From Phlebopus portentosus (lineage: Eukaryota > Basidiomycota > Agaricomycetes > Boletales > Boletinellaceae), in assembly GCA_037892935.1 (NCBI GenBank), contig JAYXKI010000010.1, forward strand, positions 744,001-808,000: a stretch of DNA of 64,000 nt. The letters are read 5' to 3'. Position numbers and translations under genes: made by a program. Positions within the stretch are counted from its first letter, which is position 1. Each line of letters opens with the position of its first letter. The notes under the pieces were generated by a model. It was given only the letters and a program-made list of their open reading frames with translations, did no database searches and was not told the origin of the DNA. Positions 46,988 to 58,226 of this stretch are shown piece by piece.

Positions 46988-48208
46988 ATGCCGCTCATCA
47001 CCGTTGACGATCAAGGTCATCGACTCTATTATGAAGACACTGGACCTCCTCCAAACGGCCCTGTACCATATACGACTTTAATTATTATCCATGGGACGGC
47101 GTTTCATGGACGTGAGTGGCTTGTATCTCAATTTGTGCTGCTTCTTTTATTTGTTGATGAGTATCAACAATACCGGTAGAGATCTTCAAACGCCTTTTAC
47201 AACTTGCTGTTCAATCACAATTTACGCCTCGTAGTCGTAAACCGTCGTGACTATTCCGGGTCGTCTCCTTACACGGAAGAAGAACTTGATGTTGTCAGAA
47301 AGGACAACGAAACGGGGAATGACGGGTTTGGCAGGAGGCAAGCAGCGGAGCTCGCGCTGTTTATCAGGACTTTCATTGAGAAGGAACACATACCAAAACC
47401 TGCGTTAGAATGCAGAGACGGAGGCATAGTCTTGCTCGCTTGGTCGTCTGGGAATGGATACACGCTTCCTCTTTTGGCGTATGCAGATTCGATACCGAGA
47501 GCACAAGGGAATTTATCGAGCCGTACCTGCGCTTATACATCATATTCGGTGAGAGTCGATTAGCACGATTATTGCTTTACTTTTTGTGTTCATACGGTCC
47601 GGAAGATGCGCCGCGCTGGATTCTTGGGGTCCCACCTCTCGAACAACAAGCCAATCCGCTCAAACTCACCTCACTGTCAGAGGATGAATGTATACGTATC
47701 TTCGCGAATTCCGTCACTACGTATTACAAACATAAGAACCTCATCTCACGAAACCTGGATGATTTACAATTCGAGTCTCCTGTCGACGGTCGCAAAAGCA
47801 TGAGCTTAGAAGAAGTGCGTCAAACGACGTGCCATTTCGCCATAGCACACAGCGAAGCGTCAATCCAGACGGCGAATCCGGCGATTTACGCTAACCGATT
47901 ACGGCATGCGTTGTTTGATGATACGACGGCAAAGTATTGGTCTCGCTGTCGAGTGGATGTAGTCTGGTGCGAGTATTCGCCTTGGGAAAGTATTGATGTG
48001 ATGTGGAACCTCCAATCCATGCGCGAGAAAGCAGACAAAGAAGGGATTACTGGCAGGCCAATGAGGTTTATCATGATGCCTGGGGCTAACCATTTTGTAA
48101 GTGGGTGATGCCGGGGAGAGATCGAAAGACTTACTAGTTTCACGTTAGCCGCATTGGAATCAGCCCGACGTGACGATGAAGTTCTTTGATGGAGTGCTTC
48201 ACGCTTGA
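46988..48208 (+). pseudogene. alpha/beta hydrolase paralogue 3, two compensating frame breaks
   Basis: Start MPLITVDDQGHRLYYEDTG, TTLIIIHGTAFHG, intron, EIFKRLLQLAVQ. An extra base near 47211-47216 puts the conserved HNLRLVVVNRRDYSGSSPY in the next frame; reading on in the first frame gives a TGA within 10 codons. The elbow LLAWSSGNGYTLPLLAYADS follows. At 47491-47500 one base is missing (CCGAG for CCGGAG), after which ESTREFIEPYLRLYIIF is back in the first frame. DAPRWILGVPPL, NLDDLQFES, KYWSRCRVDVVWCEYS, GRPMRFIMMPGANHF and the end PHWNQPDVTMKFFDGVLHA are conserved. No nonsense codons occur outside the shifted segment. Pseudogene or two assembly errors. Confidence 0.65.
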
Positions 48209-48529
48209 TATGAGTTCATAGAGATATAGCAGACACATTGATATTCAAGTCGGTCGTTGTGTCCAGCGAACAGTCCGTCTGAAGTATGTCGAATGAACGT
48301 GAAGAGGTGTCCTTGAGACTCTGACACGTTCACATTGATTCCTAGAGATAAACGGATATTACTTTGGGTATTTTTGATTGGTATGGAATTGTGGTGAGTT
48401 TAGGCACGCAAGAATAAACAGAGAGGAACATCGAAGCACGAGTTTCTCGAGCACGTGCCGGTTCATGCTTCGACCTCCACTGCTTCGGCGAGTGTAAATA
48501 CGACCCCTCTGCTGTTTCTCTCGGCGACG
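48209..48529. other. intergenic
   Basis: 320 bases between hydrolase paralogue 3 and the next gene's ATG. No feature seen. Confidence 0.35.
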
Positions 48530-50825
48530 ATGAGCTACTTCCCATTCACCTTCCTGTTCAACATCCCCGGCTTATCTAACCCATTCAGTGCACTGACGGC
48601 GCCAGCCACCTCCGACACCCAAACTAAGACTACAGTGCGTATCACCTACCACAAATGCATATATGGCTTCAAAAACATTTGTAGAAGATAGAGGGAGTCC
48701 AATAGTATATAGTTACTTGGTCAAAATTTTATTATGAGCAGGGGGGAATTTTTTTCGAGACAAAAATTGAAACATCTTGGCAAAAGTATTGGTAATCCAT
48801 CCAAAAAAAGAAATTACTCTTCAAATCGTCGATCATTCTTACTTATTGAATTATTGAGGGCTTTACAGACCTCCACAATGACAGCCCATCCTCACTTTCG
48901 TAACCATCTAACCATCACCTTCTGACACTTCATAATTCCCGGTCTTGCCACCCACAGACCTTCTTTGCTTTGCAATGTGAGATTTTGCATTTCCTAGATG
49001 CATACTCGCAGAAATAATGTTCTGAGATGCTTACAAGCTATGCAAATCAGGTCAAAAATTTCTAGGTGAATTTCACGTGATTTTTTTTTCAACAAAAATT
49101 GAAACAGTCTTGGCATTTTTTCGAATTGCGAAAAATTGCATATTTTGGCTACTTTACTGATAGATCCGAGAGATTTTTACAAAAAATGCAAATTCACGTG
49201 CTCGGCAGAGCTGCCGTGTCTAGGTGATACGCACTGTAGCATTCACTCAGAAGGACGGTCTGACGCAAAATCCTTGAAACGGAATTTTGATGGTCTCGGA
49301 AGCACAGCGGCCTCTGATTCCCCTGGGCCCGGCCTTGACGGTGCTGTCCTTCCCGCCTCTCTTAATCGCAAGCGTCCACCACCGTCTGGTCCCCCGCCTG
49401 CTCGCCTCGTCCGCAAGAGAGGTTGGCAGCCTTCTTCCGTCCAACTCTCTCGTGCCACCGTCGTCAGACCTTCCACTTCAGGGGAATTTGATCCCGGTGC
49501 AATACAGCTTAAAAATATGTCGAGTGGACGCGATAAGGGGAACGATGATGAAGATGTTGAACTTGGTGAGTACATGCGACTCGCTTAGATATACGCCTAC
49601 CGTTTGGGCAACACGGTCCTCGAGTGTTTGCGTCACTTATCGGGTCCGCCTCTTACTTCTACTCGGATGGACTTTTACGCTATTGCCTCTCCTCGCTCTT
49701 ATTTTACCGCCGTCGTACATTTGTAAATTCGTTCTCATCATCATCATCATTGCTTTCCCAGAACTTCCACCTGCGAAGAGGCGGAAGGGCATTGCCGAGT
49801 CTGTCATCTCAACCGCCTTCAATGCTGCTCTCGTCGGTGCTGCAGTTGGACTGACGGTGTTCAGACTGTGAGTTTGTTATAACTTTCATGCGATGCTTCT
49901 CACTGACGGCATTCAAGATGGAAGGATCGTGGGAAGGAAGCTGAGCAAACTCCGCCTCCGCCATACCAAGAGGAATGGGCTAATCCGACGGTCAGTACTA
50001 GTTGTGGGATTTCTCATGATATGACCGAATGCTGACGCATTCTAGACTCGAGCGACTCCGGAACCAGAAGAGCCGAATCAACCAACTCCACGTATGCAAC
50101 GACATCATAGCTCTGCGCACAAGCGGCATGGGAATTCTGTTCGTCATCGCCAGAAGGCTGCCAGGAAGACAGTTCTTATCAGAAAAGATAAAGAATTGTC
50201 TCCGAGGCGTAAGTCGCCTCAACTTCAGCATGAAGGACATTCTTCATTAGCTGGCGAGACCACATCAGGAGATGATGTACTAGACGAGGTTCGTCTCTTA
50301 TCATGTGTGCTTTCCGAGGATTTACTGATGTCCTACAGATGGACTGGATTGGTGATCGGCTTGCGCAATTGGATCGAAGAGGGGAAACGTGCTCTCGGGA
50401 CAGAAGTCATAGTTGCAAGTGAAGCACCCGAAGACGAGGTCGACGACGGCAGCGGCAACTGGGAAGAGGAAAATCCAGTGGAGGCATCTGCATCTTTCTC
50501 TTCATCTCGACCCATCCTTTCAACTAGCCCCTCCAAACGGTTTCGTCATCAAAGTAGCGCATATAGTCTGCCCGATTCCTCCGTCCCGCGTCTCTCTTCA
50601 TTCCCTTCTCACTCTCGCATTCATTCAGACGACCTGTCTGCCAGTTTCCAGTCAACACCCGGTCGTTCGGCAGCACCTGCATCTAATCCTGAAGCAGGAT
50701 CATCGTCCTTCTTGGCCAACAGCTACGGTGCAGAGAGCCCGTCCATTCGCGAATCGATGGAACGTGCTCGGGCCGCATACCTCCAGAGACATGGGCTTGG
50801 GCTAGGAATCGACACGGAAAACTAA
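48530..50825 (+). CDS. conserved basidiomycete hypothetical protein with one membrane helix
   Basis: The first exon starts MSYFPFTFLFNIPGLSNPFS. After a long intron of about 600 bases comes KSLKRNFDG, a Pro-rich basic segment (NRKRPPPSGPPPARLVRKRG) and DEDVELG. The best conserved part is ELPPAKRRKGIAESVISTAF, then NAALVGAAVGLTVFRL (membrane helix), WKDRGKEAEQTPPPPYQEEW. A basic linker and a Ser-rich tail (SIRESMERARAAYLQRHGLG) end at EN. The arrangement fits a tail- or signal-anchored membrane protein with a cytosolic C-terminus. A one-base insertion at 50371-50372 seems to break the exon MDWIGDRLAQL / IEEGKRALGTEV. Function unknown. Confidence 0.65.
48719..48782 (+). repeat. imperfect direct repeat, copy 1, in a long intron
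   Basis: GGTCAAAATTTTATTATGAG through a T-tract to ACAAAAATTGAAACATCTTG. It matches 49050-49115 with a similar layout (GGTCAAAAATTTCTAGGTGA, T-tract, ACAAAAATTGAAACAGTCTT). Both copies lie inside the unusually long first intron of the 48.5-kb gene. Confidence 0.55.
49050..49115 (+). repeat. imperfect direct repeat, copy 2, in a long intron
   Basis: Second copy of the AT-rich 64-66-base repeat at 48719-48782. About 330 bases separate the starts of the two copies. Confidence 0.55.
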
Positions 50826-51487
50826 GTTCTGGATGCTTTCTTCTTTCTCCTTCGCGTTATTCTCCACTAGACTTGCATTTGCTATTTATTCGTCCACCAT
50901 CGCAGCTTCATTGTCATGATTATAGGTGTCTTCGCCTTCACTCCTGCACTTTCCCCTTCGCTTTGCACTTCGTTACGTTTGGTATGTTCGTTATGTCTAT
51001 TATGCTGTTATGCCTCTCCCCGTTCTTTCCGCTAGCAAGGTATTTATAATTGTCTCAGTAGATTAATTATTCCGCCGTCTTTTTCCACGCTTCATGTTGT
51101 CGTCTCTGTTGTTAAAAGTAGTGTATAAATATGTAGGAAGTAGTTTACTCTTAGAGGAGTAACAATCTGCACTGAAGTTGTATTGTATCGACGAGTGTTC
51201 TGTGTCCACGCTTACCACTGCCTTCGGCCATCATCTCGTTGGGCAGTGTACTAGCTTGCTCCCAATCGTTTGTGCTGATATAAAGTAAAGTCTTGTTCTT
51301 CTTGTAGCACTTTCACCTCGGCAGTGGGTCGTTATTCCGAGCTTGAGCCTGTGAACAAGCTCAGCAGTCTTGGCACGATCATAGCAGTAGCAACTAATCG
51401 TTCACTTACCATCATCATCCGACCAACACAATTCTCTAATCAGGCTACAGAATCGGGACAGAACGGTTGAACTAGACGCGAATATTG
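50826..51487. other. intergenic, 3' flank and TBC-gene promoter
   Basis: 660 bases rich in pyrimidine tracts (50830-51010) between two plus-strand genes. No gene supported. Confidence 0.35.
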
Positions 51488-54400
51488 ATGGCAACCATCT
51501 CGACAGTCCTGCGCAACTTCCAGGAACCAACGCACGAAGAGCTCACGCGCATCTTCTTCTCCCTCCCGCCCGACGACGGCGAGTTTGCTGCTAACGGTAC
51601 CGCTTCTACTAGCAAAGACAGCAAAAGTGCGAAGAATGGCGGTGAGAAGTCTGGTGGTGTTGGTACTGCAAATGCAAGTGGGAAGAATCAACTCACGCCG
51701 GAGGAGCGAGGCCAGATGGAGATCAACGCCGTGCTGAGTCTGGCGGAGGAGGGCGTTGAGGATTCATACGTGAGCTCGTCTCAAGATATCTTGATATCTG
51801 GAGGTGAATTCATATGTGTACATGTTTGTGCAGGCTGGTCGTCTGCACTTACTCCCGCCGTTCTTGTGCTTCGCATCGCTTGACAGGAAGAGCGTGCGCT
51901 TCACGCTCCCGCTATGCACCGTTCGTCGCGTCGAGCGACTCAACACGCGCACGGGCATATTTGCACTCAGTTTATTGATATGGCACGGGATGAAAATCGT
52001 GCGTGCAACTCCTGCTCTTAATACTACGAAATAACCTGACAGTGTTCTGCACGACACGTATCTGTACTATATCGCGTAGATCGTACAACTAACAGCCCTC
52101 CGTCCCACCGCGGACCTCTTCTGTGCCCTACTACGTGACGCGCTCAAGACGTCGTTACAGCGCGGACAAATGAAAGCCATGAAGACCTTCGTCAAGACGT
52201 GTTACTCAGAGGAATTACTATCTGCCGGCGCGTCTGAGGTAGAACAGGAGAAATCCGCGGCAGACGCAGGACAGTCACCGATCAGCGATGGTGGACTTGG
52301 AAGCAGTGAGAAACCACAGGATGGAGAGCCTAGGTTCCATGGAGGGCTCGGGCTCAAGTTCAAATTCCCTGGCGACCCCAAGAAGTATGTCCTGAAAGCT
52401 TTGTTACTCCAGCTCTTTCACCTGATGGAATTTCGCAAGGCTGCGAGAGGCTTCGAAGATCAAGCTCTGGACTCAGTATCTTCGCTGTGAGCTAGCATAG
52501 ACCTCTTTTCCTTTCGTGAATCGTGTATTTATCTGCTATACAGCCCATGGAAGGAACCTATCGCTCCTCCGCTACCCTCAATTCACCCGCTTAGTCCAAG
52601 TTGGTCTACCGAACCGCCTACGAGGCGAGATCTGGGAAACGCTTTCCGGGTCACTATACCTCCGATTTGCCAATCCTGGTCTATATCAAAAGATCCTGGA
52701 TGATAATAAGGACAGGACGACAACGAGTATGGACGATATCGAGAAGGACCTACATCGTAGTCTTCCGGAGTACTCTGCGTATCAGAGCGAGGTACGTTTT
52801 CCCGAAAGTGGTACATTGAGACGCTAACACACTTAAAAGGTTGGGATCTCTGCTTTACGAAGAGTATTAACTGCATATAGCTTCAGAAATCCAGAACTTG
52901 GATATTGCCAGGTGCTTTTGAAAGTTTCTTTACCTGAAGAAGCCATTACTAAGTTTCCCCTGCTTACAGGCTATGAATATCCTAGCTGCAGCGATCTTGA
53001 TGTAATTTTGTTCTCTGCATCAGTCGTTTCTCATTCTGACCGCGAGATGTAGCTACATGTCCGAAGAACAAGCCTTTTGGCTTCTCGAAGTTCTCTGCAT
53101 TCGGCTTTTACCTGGATATTATAGCCCGTCGATGCACGGCACTTTACTGGACCAACGTGTATTCGAGTCGCTGGTGCAGAGGTGCCTTCCTATGATCCAT
53201 GATCATTTCCACGCTGTCGATGTCCAGTTATCTGTGGCCTCGTTGCCCTGGTTCTTAAGCCTGTGAGTGTTCCTTCTCTGGTTGAAAGATGGAGCATACC
53301 ATCCTGATTACCTTGTTGTATAGGTACATCAACAGTATGCCGATGATCTTTGCATTCCGAATTGTAGATTGCTTCTTCTGCATGGGTCCGAAGGTCCTCT
53401 TCCAGATCGGGTGGGTCGATTTATTACTAATAAAAGGTGTTCACTGACTGACTTATCTTTCAACAGGCTTGGTAAGATATCTCAACGAACTGTTATGCAT
53501 TTCTTTTTGCTAATGTGTCATAGCTATCCTCAAGATCAACGGGGAAGCTCTTCTTGAAATTCAAGATGACGGTGGATTCATCAGGTAAGCAGAACCATTT
53601 ATCGGCTCGGGACAAGAGCTCAAAGAAGAATATAGTTTAATGCGAGAATACTTCGCCTCACTCGGAGACTCTGCGCATCCTGAGTCAACAGATCCACGTA
53701 TGCGCGCCATCACGCGCTTCCAAGAACTTTTACTCGTGGCCTTCCGCGAGTTCTCGGTCATCACCGACGAGACCATCCAATCCGAGCGACGCAAATTTCG
53801 CAGCGAGATCATCAGGAGCATCGAGGCGTTCGCAAAGCGATCTGCGTTGCGAAGTCTAAAGCGTTCAGGCCGCTTTAGTAAAGAGCAGCTAGGGTTGATA
53901 TACGATGCGCTCTTTAAAGCGATATGCGTTGAACCTGCTGTTGTGAATGAGAAAATACCTACGATGCTTTTAAGTACTGATTTGACGGAGGAGCAACAGA
54001 AGCAGGAGACGAGGATTGGCTTGAAGACGTTTAAGGTCTTCATGAGCGAGGTCTGTACTTGGGCTCGCGATGAGATCATCATCTCGAATGGAATTCAAGT
54101 AGGACGAGCCCGTCTTCTCTTGTAAAATCTTGATTGACATTGTGTTTTTGCGGCAGGAACGAGTTGAACGAGAAGTTGCTGACCATGAAGTTATTGATCG
54201 TCTGTTCTTCTTTTGGGACACGTCGTGTCGTGGCACTCTATCCTTACAGGTAATGACTTTGTCTTCGTCGTCCATTCATCCCGTTTACGCCATATTTTTA
54301 GGATATCGTGGATGGTTTGGACGGCGTCATGTTCAACGACCTCATGGAGAACATTGAATGGTTCTTCAATCTTCACGACAAGGACAAAGACGGTTCTTTA

Positions 54401-55519
54401 ACGAAAGATGAATTGCTGAAATTGTCGGAATCCCTTCTGGTTAGTCTTTGTATCTCCCCTGAAGTTATACGAATACTGAAGATTTCTCAGTTCATTTTCC
54501 GATATGAAGCGGGTGACGCCTATCTGGGTGCTGTCAGTCGATTCATGACGAACGCATTCGAATATGGAGATGCCTTATTACCTAGAGTAGAGGGCGAGGA
54601 CGAATCGGCGACTCCGCCCATCGGGAACAATCAACCCTATTTGAATCTTGCTACGTATGCTCCTCTCAAATCAGGATCCACGACTGCATTGCTTACATTA
54701 GTTTCCAGATTCAGAATGGTCGTTCTTGCAGACGAGATCCTTGAATCCTTCTTCCAGACTGATTTGTCCGCGTCCTTCCACCTGGAGCGCCTTTCGGTCG
54801 AAGTGCCTCTTCCTCAATCAAATAGCGGCTTTCTGGGTGGGCTTCTTTCGAGTATCGTCACGGACGACAACAAGAGAATCTTCAACCGCTTCACGGATGA
54901 GATCGGGAAGACGATTGGGAGACACCAGGTCAGACAACTTATCTCTATTATGTCAATGAATCTTGTTGATTATATGGAATATAGGTTATGCACAAGCCAT
55001 CGATTGGGAGGCAGATGCAATTACAAGAGCCAAAAGCTCGCGAATCGCTTCTTTCACCCTCCATGCGTCGCTCTTCCTCGAAAGGAAGTCTTACGCATAG
55101 CGAGACGACTACATCCATCCCAGCTACCTCCTCCTCGTCCACATCTCTCCCATCCTCTCTCAACATCAACAAAGAAACCCCGGCCCTTCCATCCGTAGCA
55201 GCAGAGCAACCACTTTCGCCGCTTCCGCAAATTACCGCTGCGAACGCGGCACTGTTGGAGCGGCCGGCGTTTGCAATTGACGATGCAAAGGATGAAGAGG
55301 ACGAGGATGAAGAAGAAGATGGAAACTTTGGGATCGGTGGAGATGAGGATGTCATGGATGAGGTAGATGCGTTCTTGGAGGCGCACGATTCGGGACTTTC
55401 AGCTGCGGATCAGGAGCTTGCTAAAGGTGGGTTCTCATATCTCTTTAAGCTAACCGTGAAAGCGGTTTATTGATGAGATGCGTTACATAGACCTCGCTAA
55501 AGCTCCACCCATGAAGTAG
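51488..55519 (+). CDS. GRAM / TBC / EF-hand Rab GTPase-activating protein (Gyp2-like)
   Basis: Membrane-traffic regulator that stimulates GTP hydrolysis by Rab/Ypt proteins. The start [20 protein letters not shown] leads to a GRAM domain ([37 protein letters not shown]). [15 protein letters not shown] and [20 protein letters not shown] precede the TBC domain: [20 protein letters not shown], the arginine-finger motif [32 protein letters not shown] with the glutamine finger (YCQ), [14 protein letters not shown] and [15 protein letters not shown] canonical EF-hand follows ([12 protein letters not shown]). The C-terminus is acidic ([12 protein letters not shown]) and ends DLAKAPPMK. Both catalytic fingers are present, so it should be active. 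Around 12 exons. Homologues: yeast Gyp2/Mic1, animal TBC1D8/9. Confidence 0.9.
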
Positions 55520-55835
55520 AAGACAAGATTGGACACGGTTTTATCTTCGTCGCCGCTTTCGTTTGTTTCGTACATTCAAACGTGTAACATCACTAGACTG
55601 CAGAGCTCATTAATTAATCGTTACGATGAGATAGGGAGTGAAACGAGAAATTTCCTCAAAGGACATATAACGGGTTTTCCCAGCAAAGCTACTCGGCTTT
55701 CACCAACCGACTTGCAAACGAAAATTTATTCATGTTATTCTCCCAGTTCTCGTCAGTCTACGTATGGCAGTGATTCTAATTTAAGCAAGCCTTCTTGTAA
55801 TCGGCTCTTTTACGTTTTCATAGGGCCATATCTAT
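55520..55835. other. intergenic between convergent 3' ends
   Basis: About 315 bases separating the TBC gene and ADE17. No gene supported. Confidence 0.35.
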
Positions 55836-58019
55836 CTAATGGTGGAAAAGCCTAAGATTTGTATGTGCGAACACTATGCCATGCTCATCCGCTGCCTTGA
55901 TACACTCCTCATCCATAACACTCCCAGAGGGCGCAGCAAGGTACTTCACCCCGCTCCTCCTCGCACGGTGTACATTGTCCGGGAACGGGAAGAACGCATC
56001 ACTCGAGCACGCAACATCTTCCAACTTGCCCAAGAACTCCTTCCTCTCTTCCTCGCTCAACGACTTCGGCACCTCGGTGAACAGACCCTCCCACTGGGTG
56101 CGTTCGCCGCCCTCCAGATGCTCACCGCCTACGAACAGGTCGATCGCATTGGCCTTTTCGGCGCGCTTCACGCCTGGTCTGAAGGGGAGGGCGAGGACGC
56201 GCGGGTGGTGTCGCAGCCACCACAAGTCGGCCTTGTGCCCTGCGAGACGCGTGCAGTGGATACGGGATTGCTGCCCGGCGCCGAGACCGATGATCGCCCC
56301 TCGCAGCGCGTAGGCTACGCTGTTGGATTGTGTGTATTTGAGTGCGAGGGTTGCTACGATGAGGTCTGTAATAGCTGATTCTGGGAGCTGTTTTGCACTC
56401 CGTAGGAGGAGTATGGTTAGTAAGATCGAAATAATTGGATGCATATATGCGGTTTCATTGATACGTACCTCCTTGTTTTTACTAACAACATTCCCAAATA
56501 AGCTCTTCTCGATTTTCGCATCGTTCCTCCTCTGTTGCAAATACACTCCGTGTACCTGTCTCGTCTCAATCTCCGCAGGTTTATAATCGGGGTTGATTTG
56601 CAGGACACAGTACTTCCCTCCCTTCTTCTTTCTTAGCACTTCGAGGGCTTCTGGCGAGTATCCTGGGGCGATAATGCCGTCGGAGACTTCGCGGGAGATT
56701 ATCCGTGCAGTAGCGAGGTCGCAGGGTGCAGAGAGGGCGATGAAGTCGCCGAAGGAGGACATACGGTCGGCGCCTACAAAAGGAGTACGTTCAGAAATCT
56801 CTCCAAAAACTGAGAAAGAATTTGCATACCTCGAGCTCGCGCATATGCGCAAGCCAGCGGAGTCAATGACTCTTTCAAGTCGTCGACTCCATAGACTTGT
56901 TTCTCCACCTTATTGAGTTCGATACCGACAGCAGCGCCTGCGGGAGAAACGTGTTTAAATGAAGCTGCGGTTGGAAGTCCAAGTGCTTCTTGTAATTCGG
57001 AAACAAGAGCATAGGAATTCAGAGCATCCAGAAGGTTGATGTATCCAGGAGACCCTACAAGAGCTACATTCAAAACATCTTATTAGATTTTATCTGAGGA
57101 TGAAATAGATGAGGAAACCCTCGTACCCTTGAAAGGCAGCTCTCCCTCCTTCACGAACGCCTGGGCAGGTGCCTGATGCGGGTTCGCACCATACCTAAGC
57201 GGGATACGCTGTACAGGCCCCACGAGTCCCTCCCCAGGACTCGCATACTGCTCACGAAAGTATCCCGAGATGGCTTCATCATACGCAGCAGTCATCTCAA
57301 ATGCCTTCAACGCCAATGCCTTCCTCATCTTCTCACTCTCCGCATCTCCTTCCTTAAATGCGTTTCCAGCAAGAAGCAGATCGAGGAAAGGTTGTAATCC
57401 CTCGGATCGGAGAGGACGAAGACGCGCGAATGGTTCTTCGCTGCTGCACGGAGGAGGGTCACACCGCCGATGTCGATCTCCTCGATCGCGCTTGCGAGAG
57501 TACAGTTGGGAGAAGCGATGGTCGAGGCGAAAGGGTAGAGGTTGCAGACTACGATGGAGATGGGCGCGATGCTTTGCGCGGCGAGGTCTTGCTCGTCTGA
57601 GGGTAAGTTACGCGCAAGTATACCTTAGATTATGCAGAATTCTCGTCATCAGATTCTTCCGAGTCATGAACACCTGACTATATGCGCACCTCCGTGGACT
57701 GCTGGATGCAATGTCTTCACACGTCCACCAAGCATTTCTGGCGCTTTAGTGACATTCGATACGTCTCTATTCATCCATCAGATGCCTCATCCGGTCAATA
57801 TCGTTCACCACGCACTTGATCGGTATCCCAACATCTCGAATTTTCTTTGCCGTCCCTCCTGAACCAAGAAGTTGTACACCAGCCTTGTGAAGACCCTCAG
57901 CGAACTCTAAGAGTCCCGATTTGTCGTACACGGACAGAATAGCTACGACTTGTTATGTTCATATGCATAGTTCATGCTTTTATGCACATATACTCACCAA
58001 TCGGTGCTTGCGACGACAT
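55836..58019 (-). CDS. ADE17: bifunctional AICAR transformylase / IMP cyclohydrolase, one frame break
   Basis: Cytosolic enzyme of the last two steps of purine synthesis (AICAR to FAICAR to IMP). The start MSSQAPI is spliced to [33 protein letters not shown] (MGS-like cyclohydrolase domain) and [39 protein letters not shown] and [20 protein letters not shown] come next. The transformylase domain follows: [66 protein letters not shown] and [20 protein letters not shown]. The protein ends with [11 protein letters not shown]. At 57387-57389 the run AAA (plus strand) should be AAAA: RDYN is followed one frame over by [12 protein letters not shown]. As the enzyme is essential for purine synthesis, an assembly deletion is likely. 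Confidence 0.92.
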
Positions 58020-58226
58020 CCTGTGACGAAGAGCTGGCAACCCAATTTTTAAAGCTAATTTATGAAGCACGTGATCATATGCAAAGTGTAATTGTAAAGA
58101 AATGGAGACGGACGCGTCGCGGAGTTCGTATTTTGTATGGACGCGTCTTCACAAAGAAGTTGAGATGAGAGATATAATAATGTGCTACAGGATCAAAAGT
58201 AGACTGGAAACCAGAAGGAACGTTCA

